Below, in pieces: positions 17,357-27,052 of a DNA stretch of 64,000 nucleotides. Location: the NCBI RefSeq assembly GCF_902459805.1, contig NZ_CABPST010000009.1, forward strand, positions 154,179-218,178. Direction: 5' to 3'. The position numbers and the translations under genes were made by a program. The notes beneath the pieces were generated by a model. That model was not told where the DNA came from. It saw only the letters and a program-made list of their open reading frames with translations, and did not search any database. This DNA is from Pandoraea bronchicola. GTDB lineage: Bacteria > Pseudomonadota > Gammaproteobacteria > Burkholderiales > Burkholderiaceae. Within the stretch, counting starts at the first letter, position 1. Every line of letters starts with the position of its first letter.

Positions 17357-18253
17357 TCAGATGAGCGCGCGTTGCGTGAGGCGTTGCAATACCGCCAGCG
17401 GCGAGCACTCGGGGTGCACCATCGCTTCGGCGGGCAGGAAGAATGTCTGCTCCATCATGAACTGCCCCGACATCACGGCGTGAGAAGTCTGATCCGAAAA
17501 GCAGACCCACACGCTGCCCGGCGGGAATGGCATGGTCTGCTGATCGGCGTCGCGCTGGTAGCCCATGTCGGCTTTCATGCCGTCATGCAGGTGCAGCATG
17601 ATGTGGTCGTAGCCGCTGCGCGGGCGCTTGGTGATACCCACGGCGTTTTGCAACCATGCGGAGCCCGGCCATTGCATCGGCACTTTAGGCAGGAAGCGCC
17701 TGGCCACGGCCTCGAACGGCTCACCCACGCGCCAGACGCGTGGCTGGCCCGCCGGATTGATGTTGGTGAACACGCGCAGAATGCGCTCGCCGTAGTTCGG
17801 GCGCGACGGGAAGGCATCGACATGCAGGCGGCTGTCGTCCTTGCGCCACGACGTCTGGCGCGTTTCGACCTGATGCAGACGCAAGCTCGTAGGTGCCGCG
17901 CGCAACTTGCCGCGATACTCGGGCAGCAAACCGTCGATCAGACTGCATGCCTGCGTGTAATAGCGCTTGACCAACGCATGGACGGCACGCTGCGTGGCGT
18001 CATCGGCGGCTACGCCCACGAGCACGTCGGTCTTGGGATCGAGGCTGATGTTCTTGCGCTTCGGATCGGCAATCGACGGATCGAGCAGACGCTGTTCCCC
18101 GGCATCGATGGCAAAAGCCAGATGCGGGAAGTAGAGCACCTTGCCCGCCTCGACATCGGCCACCAGCGTCTCGCGCGGTATCGACAGTTGGCTTCCCTGC
18201 CAGTTGCCGGATTCGACGGTAACGATCTGGTTGCTTTCTTGCGTTTGGCTCAT
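17357..18253 (-). CDS. kdoO: Kdo 3-hydroxylase (Fe2+/2-oxoglutarate dioxygenase)
   Basis: 298 residues. KdoO converts the outer Kdo of lipopolysaccharide to Ko in Burkholderia and Yersinia (established for the family). The iron-binding triad can be read as H-V-D-A-F-P (~residues 143-148) and the later T-S-H-A-V-M, with R-V-F-T-N-I-N between. It overlaps waaC by four bases and abuts waaA, placing it in the same inner-core operon. No membrane segment is visible. Confidence 0.88.
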   Translation of the reverse strand: MSQTQESNQIVTVESGNWQGSQLSIPRETLVADVEAGKVLYFPHLAFAIDAGEQRLLDPSIADPKRKNISLDPKTDVLVGVAADDATQRAVHALVKRYYTQACSLIDGLLPEYRGKLRAAPTSLRLHQVETRQTSWRKDDSRLHVDAFPSRPNYGERILRVFTNINPAGQPRVWRVGEPFEAVARRFLPKVPMQWPGSAWLQNAVGITKRPRSGYDHIMLHLHDGMKADMGYQRDADQQTMPFPPGSVWVCFSDQTSHAVMSGQFMMEQTFFLPAEAMVHPECSPLAVLQRLTQRALI

Positions 18254-19269
18254 GCGCTTCGGTCCTCCCCGGACGCGGCGTCGCCACGCATCGCAGGCGG
18301 CAGCGACGGTGCGAGCTGGCGCACGGCGTCGCGCACTTGCGCGAGCGTTGGCTTATGTTCGGCGTCGCCTAGATTGATGATGCACGGCGACCAGAATCCA
18401 CCGGTGCGCCACGCGGTGCTGAAATTGTATAGCTCGATGGTGGGGCGGTTCAGCGCTGCGGCAATATGTACCAAACCGGTGTCCACCCCCACGGTGATCG
18501 CACCGCGATCGATGAGGCCGACGACCTGCGACAGATTCAGCTTTGGCGGCACCCAGGCGTCGTTCCCCAAGGCCGCAGCCAGCCGCAGCGAAACCTCATG
18601 CTCGGCTGCGCTGCCCCACGGCAAGACGATCCGCAACCCCCGCGACGCCAGATCCCGGCCCAGCGCAATCCAGTCGTCTTCGGGCCAGCTCTTGTCCTCG
18701 CGCGAGGTCGCATGCACGAACACCGCGTACGGACGGTCCGGGCACTGGCTGTGATCCGCCCGCTCGGTGGCAATGCCGAAGTCGATCTCGCCGGGCACCT
18801 TGAAACCCAGCGCCTCGGCGACCAGCAAGCGTGAACGCGTCACCACGTGGGTATGCGGCTCAATGCGCACCATGTGACGATACAGATAACGCACCGGCCA
18901 CTCGTAGCTGGCCCCCTCGGTCCGGTTGCCCAGTCCCCACACGGCGCCACGCGCCGTGCGCGCAATCCAGCCGGTCTTGACCAGGCCTTGAGTGTCGATC
19001 ACGTAATCGTAGGGGGTTTCGCGCAGCGCGCGGCGAAACGCACCGACTTCCTGCCACGTGCGCGCCGCGAGCGGCTTCTTGCGCCAGCGGCGCAGGGCGA
19101 AGGGAATGACCCGGCGCACACCGCGCACGAGTTTGACGAGGTCGACGAAACCCTCTTCCACGACCCAGTCGATCTGGGCGTCGGGGTACTGGCGCAGGAT
19201 GTCCTGCACCACGGGCATGTTATGGACGACGTCGCCGAGCGACGAGACTTTGACGATCAGAACCTGCAA
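18250..19269 (-). CDS. waaC: Lipopolysaccharide heptosyltransferase I
   Basis: 339 residues, GT9. The N terminus V-S-S-L-G-D-V-V-H-N-M-P is the hallmark of heptosyltransferases I, and the C-terminal V-G-V-D-T-G-L-V-H-I-A-A-A-L-N-R-P-T motif binds ADP-heptose. It adds the first heptose to Kdo in the inner core. It is first in the operon with kdoO and waaA. Confidence 0.96.
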   Translation of the reverse strand: MQVLIVKVSSLGDVVHNMPVVQDILRQYPDAQIDWVVEEGFVDLVKLVRGVRRVIPFALRRWRKKPLAARTWQEVGAFRRALRETPYDYVIDTQGLVKTGWIARTARGAVWGLGNRTEGASYEWPVRYLYRHMVRIEPHTHVVTRSRLLVAEALGFKVPGEIDFGIATERADHSQCPDRPYAVFVHATSREDKSWPEDDWIALGRDLASRGLRIVLPWGSAAEHEVSLRLAAALGNDAWVPPKLNLSQVVGLIDRGAITVGVDTGLVHIAAALNRPTIELYNFSTAWRTGGFWSPCIINLGDAEHKPTLAQVRDAVRQLAPSLPPAMRGDAASGEDRSA

Positions 19270-19368
19270 CCGAACGCTCCGGCGGTTCGGCCGGGCCTCG
19301 TGAGCAAAACCGCGATTTTACTCCCGACACGGCCCGCTGGACACCGTAAACGCCAAGGATCTCGCCAC

Positions 19369-19446
19369 GGCTCCCTCCCCCTGCCTTGCGCCCGCCATCG
19401 GGCGCTTGCGCCAGGGGGAGCCCCATCGGCCGGGGTCCCCCCGGCC
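19369..19446. terminator. Hairpin cluster downstream of the phosphohexomutase gene
   Basis: Two GC-rich hairpins: GGCTCCC...GGGAGCC enclosing GCGCCCG/CGGGCGC (19369-19422), and GGCCGGGG/CCCCGGCC (19428-19446). There is no T run, so termination would be weak or Rho-assisted. Confidence 0.5.
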
Positions 19447-19451
19447 TGGCG

Positions 19452-20849
19452 TCAGAACGGCAGCTTCGCGTCGGGCTTGACCGCCAGAATGGCGCGGCGG
19501 AAGTCGTCCTGAATATGCTTGATTGCCGCTTCGCTGTCGGCCTCGAAGCGCAGCACGACGACCGGCGTGGTGTTCGACGAACGGGCCAGACCGAAACCGT
19601 CCGGATACTCGACACGCACGCCGTCGATCTTGATGATGTCCTGCGCACCGTCGAACTTGGCGGTTTCGCGCAGCTTGTCGATCAGCGCGAAGTTCTCGCC
19701 TTCGGCCAGCGGGATCTGTAGCTCAGGCGTCGAAATCGAATTGGGCAACGCGTTGAGCACTGCGCTCGGATCGGCCACCTTCGACAGGATTTCGAGCAGA
19801 CGCGCGCCCGTGTACAGGCCATCGTCGAAACCGTACCAGCGATCCTTGAAGAACACGTGACCGCTCATCTCGCCCGCAAGCGGTGCGCCCGTTTCCTTGA
19901 GCTTGGCCTTGACCAGCGAGTGCCCCGTCTTCCACATCAGTGGCTCGCCGCCATGCTCACGCACCCAGTCTGCGAGATTACGCGTGCACTTCACGTCGTA
20001 GATGATCTTCTCGCCCGGATTGCGGCTCAGCACCTCGGCCGCGAAGAGCATCAACTGACGATCCGGATAAATGATCTGACCATCCTTGGTGACCACGCCG
20101 AGACGGTCGCCGTCGCCATCGAACGCCAGGCCGATTTCTGCATCGGTCGTCTGCAGTGTCTTGATCAGATCCTGCAGGTTCTCGGGGTGTGCCGGGTCCG
20201 GGTGATGGTTCGGGAACGTGCCGTCCACGTCGCAGAACAATTCGATGACATCGCAGCCCAGCGAATGGAACAGCGCCGGGGCGTAAGCACCCGCCACACC
20301 GTTGCCGCAATCCACTGCAATCTTCATCGGACGCGCCAGATGCACGTCGCCCGCGATGCGCGCGCGGTACGACTCACCGATCTCGTCGGCCGTGTACGTG
20401 CCCTGCCCCGTTTCGAAATCCTGCTGTTCGATCAGCTTCGCCAGACCCTGGATCGCGTCGCCATAGATCGCGCGGCCGCGCAGCACCATCTTGAAACCGT
20501 TGTAGTCGGGCGGGTTGTGGCTGCCCGTGACCATGATGCCGGAATCGACAATCCGGCCGTGCAGTGTGACGTTCGTTGCGAAATACACCATCGGCGTGAC
20601 AACGACGCCGATATCGACCACATCGACGCCTGCGGCGCGCAGGCCGTCGGAGAGTGCGCCGACAAGCTCGGGGCCGGACAGACGGCCATCGCGGCCGACG
20701 ACGACGGCATTGCCGCCCTCGCGACGCAGCGCCGTGCCGAATGCACGGCCGATCAGGTTCGCAACGTTGGCATCCAGCGTCTTGCCGACGATGCCGCGAA
20801 TGTCATATGCCTTGAAAATCGCAGGCGAAACTTGCGTGGTTTGCGTCAT
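19452..20849 (-). CDS. Phosphomannomutase/phosphoglucomutase
   Basis: 465 residues. It interconverts hexose 6- and 1-phosphates to feed nucleotide-sugar synthesis. The phosphoserine loop reads V-T-G-S-H-N-P-P-D-Y-N-G-F-K (~residues 98-111) and the metal-binding loop is D-G-D-G-D-R-L-G-V. These match the AlgC/ManB group. I start at MTQTTQVSP (20849), where homology begins, rather than 48 codons upstream. It is divergent from the glycan locus it probably serves. Confidence 0.93.
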   Translation of the reverse strand: MTQTTQVSPAIFKAYDIRGIVGKTLDANVANLIGRAFGTALRREGGNAVVVGRDGRLSGPELVGALSDGLRAAGVDVVDIGVVVTPMVYFATNVTLHGRIVDSGIMVTGSHNPPDYNGFKMVLRGRAIYGDAIQGLAKLIEQQDFETGQGTYTADEIGESYRARIAGDVHLARPMKIAVDCGNGVAGAYAPALFHSLGCDVIELFCDVDGTFPNHHPDPAHPENLQDLIKTLQTTDAEIGLAFDGDGDRLGVVTKDGQIIYPDRQLMLFAAEVLSRNPGEKIIYDVKCTRNLADWVREHGGEPLMWKTGHSLVKAKLKETGAPLAGEMSGHVFFKDRWYGFDDGLYTGARLLEILSKVADPSAVLNALPNSISTPELQIPLAEGENFALIDKLRETAKFDGAQDIIKIDGVRVEYPDGFGLARSSNTTPVVVLRFEADSEAAIKHIQDDFRRAILAVKPDAKLPF

Positions 20850-21200
20850 GGGAAAGCGTCTCTCGGAAACGAGGGGAGAAATGAGCATCCGAAGCGGGTG
20901 GGCCTGGCCGGTTGCCTGCCCGGCCCCGCGACGGGCCGGAAGTTGCGAGCGCCTTGGCCGCGAAGCACGCGGCGGCCGCGCCGCAAACGTCAAATCCCGG
21001 CAGGAAGCCCGGCCGGGAGCGGCTGCATTACGTTAAAATTATACGGGACTTCGCCGCACTGCGGCACGTCCCGAAACCCTTGTCAGTCATGGCCTGCCTC
21101 CCTAGCCGCACGACGTGACAAGCGCGTGAAGTCCACCCGCACCGGCCTCACAAGGCCGGTTTTGCTTATCTTGAGAACGAGTGAGCCGCGCGAGCGCCAC
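20850..21200. other. Intergenic leader of the glycan locus with strong hairpin
   Basis: About 350 bp with no credible gene. It contains an AT-rich promoter-like patch (TTAAAATTATAC, 21033-21044), immediately followed by a hairpin GGGAC...GTCCC enclosing GCCGC/GCGGC (21045-21072), then the terminator at 21141-21163. This is a plausible short leader RNA of ~120 nt upstream of the flippase. Confidence 0.4.
21141..21163 (+). terminator. Terminator-like hairpin before the flippase gene
   Basis: ACCGGCCT CACA AGGCCGGT followed by TTTT; perfect 8-bp stem, 37 bp before the flippase start. Confidence 0.6.
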
Positions 21201-22418
21201 ATGCCCTATCGCACCATCATTCGCAACATCCTCTGGATGCTGACCGAGCGCGGCGCGCAAATCGCCGGCGGCATCGCCGTCTCCGGTCTCCTGGCTCGTA
21301 GTCTGGGCGCCGCCCAGTTCGGCCTGTTTCAGTACGCGCAATCGCTCGTGTTTCTCGCCGCCTCCCTCACACTGCTGTGCGGCAGCGAGGTCGTGGTGCC
21401 GCGTCTGGTCGGCAAGCCCGAGGCCGATCAACGCACAGTGATCGCGCACGCCTTCGTGTTGCGACTGGCCGCCGCCGCCGTCGCTTATACGATTCTCACC
21501 ATTTACCTCATCGGCTTCGCGGAGTCCGACCTGCTGGCCGTCACCCTCTGGCTCGGCGTGGCGCTCTGGTTCCGCGAGCCGTTCGGCATCGTGATCGCAT
21601 GGCTGCAAGCACGCACGTTCAACCGCCCGAGTGTAACGGCCAACCTCTGCGGGCTGGGGGTGAAGCTCGCGCTCGTGGCGATGCTGTTCGCGACACATGC
21701 GGGTGTTGCTTCGTTTGCCGTCGTTTATGCCGTCGAGGCCATCGTAGCCGCCACACTGCTCGCGCGCTATTACCTGAAGCATTCGCCCAAGACACCGGTC
21801 ATCTGGCAACGCAAGCTGTTGCTGGACCTTCTCACCAGCGGCATGACGTTCTGGGGCGGGCTGATGCTCATGATTCTCTTCAAGCGCATCGACCAGCTTG
21901 TGCTCAAGCCGCTCATTCCGCTCTCGGAGCTGGGTGCCTACGCCGCGGCCATGCAAATCACGGAAAACTTCGTGCTCGTCGCGCCGATCATCGCGAATTC
22001 GCTCGCGCCGCAACTGATCTTCCAAACGGCCGACAACGCCACCGCGAGGCGCAACACTGTGCGGGCGGTGTGGCTCATGGTGGCCGCGGGCGCCAGTCTT
22101 GCCGTTCCGATCGCGCTGCTGGCACCCTGGATCGTGCACCTGATTTACGGCGCAGCGTTCACGGAGTCGGCGCAGATTCTGCGCGTGTCGGCCCTCATGG
22201 GGATTCTCGTGTTCGCCGATGCCGCCCTGAACCTGACGCTGATCCGTCGCGGCGCCGGGCGTTGGGTCATCGCGAAATGGCTGTGTGCCGCCGTCGTGGC
22301 CTTCGTTGTCGTTCGCGGCCTCGCGCCACACCTCGGTGCGCTCGCCGGAGCCCTCGGCTTCGGAGCCGGCTATGCGGCCGCGCTGGTGCTGGGCGTCTGG
22401 CTGCTTCGACGGGACTGA
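21201..22418 (+). CDS. Lipopolysaccharide/teichoic-type flippase (Wzx-like)
   Basis: 405 residues with about twelve membrane helices. N-terminal N-I-L-W-M-L-T-E-R-G-A-Q-I and S-G-L-L-A-R-S-L-G-A-A-Q-F-G-L-F-Q-Y are the polysaccharide-biosynthesis (Wzx/RfbX) pattern. It should flip a lipid-linked oligosaccharide across the inner membrane. Start at ATG 21201; the frame is open far upstream but that part is opposite the phosphohexomutase gene. It is the first gene of the glycan locus. Confidence 0.88.
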   Translation: MPYRTIIRNILWMLTERGAQIAGGIAVSGLLARSLGAAQFGLFQYAQSLVFLAASLTLLCGSEVVVPRLVGKPEADQRTVIAHAFVLRLAAAAVAYTILTIYLIGFAESDLLAVTLWLGVALWFREPFGIVIAWLQARTFNRPSVTANLCGLGVKLALVAMLFATHAGVASFAVVYAVEAIVAATLLARYYLKHSPKTPVIWQRKLLLDLLTSGMTFWGGLMLMILFKRIDQLVLKPLIPLSELGAYAAAMQITENFVLVAPIIANSLAPQLIFQTADNATARRNTVRAVWLMVAAGASLAVPIALLAPWIVHLIYGAAFTESAQILRVSALMGILVFADAALNLTLIRRGAGRWVIAKWLCAAVVAFVVVRGLAPHLGALAGALGFGAGYAAALVLGVWLLRRD

Positions 22419-22422
22419 AGCG

Positions 22423-23559
22423 ATGACGCAAACTCACGCCCTGAATTCCGCTGCCCCGCGCACCGTCTGCCTGTTCACGGGCACGCTCGCAGCGTTCGCC
22501 GGTGCCGAGCGCGCCACGGCCACCCTGGCGAATGCGCTCGCGGCACGTGGGCACCGCGTGCATGTGCTCTCGCTGTGGGGCCACACCCCTGTATTCCCGT
22601 TGGCCCCGGGAGTGGCGCATCACGCGCTATTCGCCGAGCGCATGGCCTTCAAGCATCACTATTTATCCATCGTGCGGCAGGTGCGCCGTTACGTTCGCGA
22701 GCACGCCATCGATGTGATGATCGACGTCGATCCGATGCTCGCCCTTTACACGGTGCCCGCCACGCTCGGCCTGCCGCTGCGACGCATCGCCTGGGAGCAC
22801 AGCACTTACGCCAGCGACCTCGGACGACGCGCACGCCGGTGGGCGCGTGCGCTGGCAGCACGCAGGTACGACGCCGTCGTTGTCTTGACAGATGCCGACC
22901 GCATCGCATGGCAGACGCATCATCCGCACGCTCGCGCAAAGTTCGTCACGCTGCCCAATCCACTCGGCATCGCGATCCCCGACACGCTGCCGGCGCACAG
23001 TGACGAGGGCTGCATTCTTGCCGTCGGACGCCTCATCCCGGAGAAAGGCTTCGACCGGCTGATCGAGGCATGGGCGCGCATCGCCCATGACGCCCCCGGT
23101 TGGCACGTGCGCATCGTAGGCGACGGACCGCTGCGCGACGCCCTGCGCACGCAGGCACGCGACGCGGGGGTCGGCGAGAGCGTCGAGGTACTGCCCGCCG
23201 TGGCGGACATCGCGCAGCACTACGCGCGGGCAGCGATCTATTGCCTCGCGTCGCGACGCGAGAGCTTCGGGCTGGTGCTGATCGAAGCGAAGGCTTACGC
23301 AGTGCCCGTGGTGGCCTACGCCGCCGACGCCGGCCCGCGCGCACTGCTGAACGACGAGGTCGACAGCCTCGTCGTGAACGACGGCGACCGCGAGGCGCTG
23401 GCTGGCGCACTCTCCCGGCTGATTGGCGACGCCTCGCTGCGACGCAGACTCGGGATGGCGGGCTACGCCCACGCGCAAGACTTCCGGCCCGATACCATCG
23501 CCGCGCGCTGGGAAGCGCTTTGGACCGATGGGAAGTCAACGCCGGAGGGCGAGCGATGA
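22423..23559 (+). CDS. Glycosyltransferase family 4
   Basis: 378 residues, two Rossmann domains. The N-terminal L-F-T-G-T-L-A-A-F-A-G-A-E-R region binds acceptor, and the C-terminal half has V-G-R-L-I-P-E-K-G-F-D-R-L-I-E-A-W and S-R-R-E-S-F-G-L-V-L-I-E-A-K-A, the E-x7-E donor motif of GT4. It starts four bases after the flippase stop and overlaps the next gene by four (ATGA). Sugar specificity unknown. Confidence 0.92.
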   Translation: MTQTHALNSAAPRTVCLFTGTLAAFAGAERATATLANALAARGHRVHVLSLWGHTPVFPLAPGVAHHALFAERMAFKHHYLSIVRQVRRYVREHAIDVMIDVDPMLALYTVPATLGLPLRRIAWEHSTYASDLGRRARRWARALAARRYDAVVVLTDADRIAWQTHHPHARAKFVTLPNPLGIAIPDTLPAHSDEGCILAVGRLIPEKGFDRLIEAWARIAHDAPGWHVRIVGDGPLRDALRTQARDAGVGESVEVLPAVADIAQHYARAAIYCLASRRESFGLVLIEAKAYAVPVVAYAADAGPRALLNDEVDSLVVNDGDREALAGALSRLIGDASLRRRLGMAGYAHAQDFRPDTIAARWEALWTDGKSTPEGER

Positions 23560-24686
23560 GGATCGTCCTGTTCGTCACCGGTCTGCAGTTGGGCGGCGCA
23601 GAGACCCAAGTCGCCGATCTCGCCCGGGGGTTTCTCGCACGCGGTCATGATGTCAATCTGATTTCCCTGACCGGGAATTGCGCCATCGATCTGCCCGAAT
23701 CGCCACGGCTCACGCTCATCGAACTGAGGGCGGGCAAGACGCCGTGGTCGCTCGTGTGCGCGTTGCGGCGGCTCGTCTCGCATTTGCGTGCATGGCAGCC
23801 GGATGTCGTGCACGCCCACATGGTGCATGCCAATCTGCTCGCCCGTGTGGCACGCTGGTTTGTGTCAATGCCGGTGCTTGTGACGAGCGCCCACAGCCGT
23901 AATGAAGGCGGACGTCTGCGGATGCTGGCCTACCGGCTGACCGACCGATGGACGGACTTGACGACCAACGTCAGCGACGACGCCGTGGCTGCGTTCGTCG
24001 CGCAACGCGCCGCCCCTGCGGCACGCATCGCGAGCATGCCCAACGGCATCGATACGACGCGCTACCATCCCGACGCGCCATCGCGTTCGCGGTGGCGCGC
24101 CGCCGCGCTGGCAACGGCGTCCGGCACGACGCCCATCGTCTTCGCCGCCGGCCGGATGGTCGAAGCGAAGGACTACCCGACGCTGATCGACGCGTTCTCG
24201 CACGTGCGACGAGAATTACCCGGCGCGCGCCTGTTTATCGCGGGCGACGGGCCATTGCGGGCCTCGGTGCAGGCGCTCGTCGACACCCGTGGACTTTCCA
24301 ATGCCGTCACGTTGCTCGGGCGTCGCAACGACATTGCGCAATGGATGTGTGCGGCGGATGTGTACGCGATGTCGTCGGCCTGGGAAGGATTACCGCTCGT
24401 GATCGGCGAGGCAATGGCCAGCGGCTTGCCTATTGTGTCGACCGATTGCGGGGGCGTGCGCGAGCTGGTCGGCACCGGGCCGGACAATACGCTGGTGCCC
24501 GTAGGCGATGCGCAGGCGCTTGGCGAAGCCCTGACTTGCTGCTTGCGCGCCGACGCGAGCGTGCGCCACGCGGCCGGCATGGCCAATCGCGAGCGCATCG
24601 TCGCCAATTACTCTCTCGATGCTGTCGTCAGCCGATGGCTTGAGACCTATGCCCGACTGGCTGCGGCGCGAGCCGCAGCCCACTGA
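23556..24686 (+). CDS. Glycosyltransferase family 4
   Basis: 376 residues. It starts M-R-I-V-L-F-V-T-G-L-Q-L-G-G-A-E-T-Q, with D-V-V-H-A-H-M-V-H-A-N in the N-terminal domain and A-A-G-R-M-V-E-A-K-D-Y plus S-A-W-E-G-L-P-L-V-I-G-E-A-M-A in the donor domain. This resembles WbpY/WcaL-like transferases of O-antigen or exopolysaccharide loci. It overlaps the preceding gene by ATGA. Confidence 0.93.
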   Translation: MRIVLFVTGLQLGGAETQVADLARGFLARGHDVNLISLTGNCAIDLPESPRLTLIELRAGKTPWSLVCALRRLVSHLRAWQPDVVHAHMVHANLLARVARWFVSMPVLVTSAHSRNEGGRLRMLAYRLTDRWTDLTTNVSDDAVAAFVAQRAAPAARIASMPNGIDTTRYHPDAPSRSRWRAAALATASGTTPIVFAAGRMVEAKDYPTLIDAFSHVRRELPGARLFIAGDGPLRASVQALVDTRGLSNAVTLLGRRNDIAQWMCAADVYAMSSAWEGLPLVIGEAMASGLPIVSTDCGGVRELVGTGPDNTLVPVGDAQALGEALTCCLRADASVRHAAGMANRERIVANYSLDAVVSRWLETYARLAAARAAAH

Positions 24687-24691
24687 ATCCG

Positions 24692-25834
24692 ATGCAAGCA
24701 CCCGTTCTCTTCTGTTCGAACTCTTTCTGGTCGATCCACAACTTTCGTGGCGGTCCGATCCGCGCACTGCTCGCTGACGGCCATCCGGTCCATGTCGTCG
24801 CCCCCGATGACGACTACTCGCCGTTACTGCGCGAAATGGGCTGTACCGTCCATATCATGCCGATGGCGTCGAAAGGCCAGAATCCGCTTCAGGACATTGC
24901 GCTGACGATGCGCCTGTTCCGTCTGTACCGGCGTATTCGTCCGGCGGTCTGCTTCCACTACACGATCAAGCCGAACATCTACGGCGCCGTAGCGGCCCAT
25001 TGGGCGGGCATTCCGTCGGTATCCATCACGACCGGCCTGGGCACCGTGTTCATCAACAAGTCGCTGATTACACACGTCGTACGCCTGTTGTACCGGTACG
25101 CGTTCCGGCACACGCTGGAGAACTGGCTGCTCAATGAATCGGACTTCGATGCCATGGTCAGCGGCGAACTGGTCGATATGCGCAAAGCGCGCCTGCTTCC
25201 CGGGGAAGGGGTGAATCTCGATCATTTCGCCCTCGCCCCGTGGCCGGCAGACGACGGGACGTTCCGCTTTCTGCTGATTGCGCGGCTATTGCGTGACAAA
25301 GGCGTGCTGGAGTTCGTGGATGCGGCGCGCGCGCTCAAGGCGTCGATGCCGCACGTTCGATTCCAGTTGCTGGGGCCCGCCGACGTCGAAAATCCGACCG
25401 CGATCTCAAGGGAGCAGGTCGCCGCATGGGAGCGGGAAGGTCTCATCGAGTACCTGGGCGTGACGCAGGAAGTGCGCCCCTTTATCGCCCAAGCACACTG
25501 CATCGTGCTGCCGTCCTACCGGGAAGGCTTGTCCCGGACGTTGCTCGAGGCGAGCGCCATGGGGCGCCCCGTGATCACCACCGACGTTCAGGGTTGTCGC
25601 GAAGTGGTGAGCGAGGGTGTCACTGGATGGGTCGTACCCGCGCAGAACGCAACGGCATTGAGCACGCAAATGAAGCATGTGGCAAGCATGTCCCCCCTTG
25701 ATCTTGCGGCGGTTGGGCGGGCTGGGCGTGCTAAAGTAGCGCACAATTTCGACGAGCGATTGGTGATCGCCGAGTATTTCAGAATACTTGGCGAGGTCAA
25801 TAGGGGGGCCCCGCGACACCCGACCCACGTTTAA
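24692..25834 (+). CDS. Glycosyltransferase family 4 (PglA/WbpL-locus type)
   Basis: 380 residues. N-terminal N-S-F-W-S-I-H-N-F-R-G-G-P-I-R-A-L and H-Y-T-I-K-P-N-I-Y-G are as in GT4 enzymes that act on undecaprenyl-linked N-acetyl-sugars such as PglA. The donor motif is P-S-Y-R-E-G-L-S-R-T-L-L-E-A-S-A. Directly followed by two WecA-like genes, which would make its acceptor. Codon use becomes less GC-rich toward its end. Confidence 0.9.
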   Translation: MQAPVLFCSNSFWSIHNFRGGPIRALLADGHPVHVVAPDDDYSPLLREMGCTVHIMPMASKGQNPLQDIALTMRLFRLYRRIRPAVCFHYTIKPNIYGAVAAHWAGIPSVSITTGLGTVFINKSLITHVVRLLYRYAFRHTLENWLLNESDFDAMVSGELVDMRKARLLPGEGVNLDHFALAPWPADDGTFRFLLIARLLRDKGVLEFVDAARALKASMPHVRFQLLGPADVENPTAISREQVAAWEREGLIEYLGVTQEVRPFIAQAHCIVLPSYREGLSRTLLEASAMGRPVITTDVQGCREVVSEGVTGWVVPAQNATALSTQMKHVASMSPLDLAAVGRAGRAKVAHNFDERLVIAEYFRILGEVNRGAPRHPTHV

Positions 25835-25899
25835 CCGGGTTCTTGCGAGAACACCATTCGCCTATAAGAACTAAGCAACGCGATTAACTTGTCCGTACT

Positions 25900-26997
25900 A
25901 TGCTGAACCTGACATTGGCATTGGTGGTTTCATTCGTCACTACGCTGCTTATCGTGCGGTATGCCCATGTGCACGCGCGTTTTTCCAGCGATAGCGATAC
26001 GAAAGGGGTTCAGAAGGTTCACGCCCATCCTGTGCCTCGAATTGGCGGATTGGGGATTATGCTCGGTCTGCTCGTTGCGGCAACGTTCGCGACGTTTAAC
26101 TACCGCGGTGGACGGCTCGGCGAGATCCTGATGCTGACCGCCTGCGCTGCCCCGGTGTTTCTGAGCGGTTTCATTGAGGACATCACCAAACGGGTATCAC
26201 CGCGTGCCCGTTTGCTCTGCGCGATGGCTTCCGCACTCGTGGCCTATTGGGTGCTGGGCATCCATATCAACCGCATCGATATTGCCCCGATTGACAGTCT
26301 TCTCGCAATTCCGTTGATTTCCGTCGTGCTGACCGTTGTTTGTACGGCGGCCATGACGAATGCCATCAATATCATCGATGGCTTCAATGGACTCGCCGCG
26401 ATGGTCAGTATCTTCATGTTCATGTCGCTCGGCTATGTCGCTTTTCAGGTAGGTGATAGCGTTGTCCTTTCTGCGGCAATGATTATGGTCGGTGCCGTTC
26501 TCGGTTTTTTTATTTTGAATTATCCGAACGGACTGATCTTCCTCGGAGATGGTGGCGCCTACTTCATCGGATTCATGCTGGCGGAACTCGCCATACTTCT
26601 GGTAATGCGAAACCCGATGGTTTCTCCCTGGTATCCGGCGCTCATGCTGATTTACCCGATTTTTGAAGTTTGCTTTTCGATTTACCGGCGGCGTTTCGTG
26701 CGGGGTGTCTCGCCCAGCATGCCTGACGGCGTTCATCTGCATATGCTCATCTACAAGCGCGTATTGCGTTGGGCCGTCGGTTCAAAAATTGCGGCACAAT
26801 TGGCTCGCCGCAATTCGATGACCTCGCCATATCTTTGGGTGCTGTGTCTATCGGCCGTAGTCCCGGCAACGATCTTCTGGCGACACAGCGGCTTGCTGGC
26901 GACTTGTTGTCTCATGTTCATCGTGGTGTACGTCTGGTTGTATCAGCGCATCGTACGATTCCGTTCGCCGCGCTGGATAGTTTTTAAGAAAAAGTAA
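25900..26997 (+). CDS. WecA/WbpL-like polyprenyl-phosphate sugar-1-phosphate transferase, copy 1
   Basis: 365 residues, about ten membrane helices. The GT4 polyprenyl-transferase signatures are present: F-I-E-D-I-T-K-R (~residues 89-96), N-A-I-N-I-I-D-G-F-N-G-L-A (~149-161), F-L-G-D-G-G-A-Y-F and H-L-H-M-L-I-Y-K-R. It should transfer a sugar-1-phosphate to undecaprenyl phosphate and start the lipid-linked glycan. It is a close paralogue of the next gene (about 70 percent by eye) but has clearly more A/T third positions, as if acquired separately or diverging. Confidence 0.92.
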   Translation: MLNLTLALVVSFVTTLLIVRYAHVHARFSSDSDTKGVQKVHAHPVPRIGGLGIMLGLLVAATFATFNYRGGRLGEILMLTACAAPVFLSGFIEDITKRVSPRARLLCAMASALVAYWVLGIHINRIDIAPIDSLLAIPLISVVLTVVCTAAMTNAINIIDGFNGLAAMVSIFMFMSLGYVAFQVGDSVVLSAAMIMVGAVLGFFILNYPNGLIFLGDGGAYFIGFMLAELAILLVMRNPMVSPWYPALMLIYPIFEVCFSIYRRRFVRGVSPSMPDGVHLHMLIYKRVLRWAVGSKIAAQLARRNSMTSPYLWVLCLSAVVPATIFWRHSGLLATCCLMFIVVYVWLYQRIVRFRSPRWIVFKKK

Positions 26998-27052
26998 GCC
27001 ACGTTCCAAATCATCTCTTCGATAGCCGCGTCAGCGACTATCGCACCGCATC

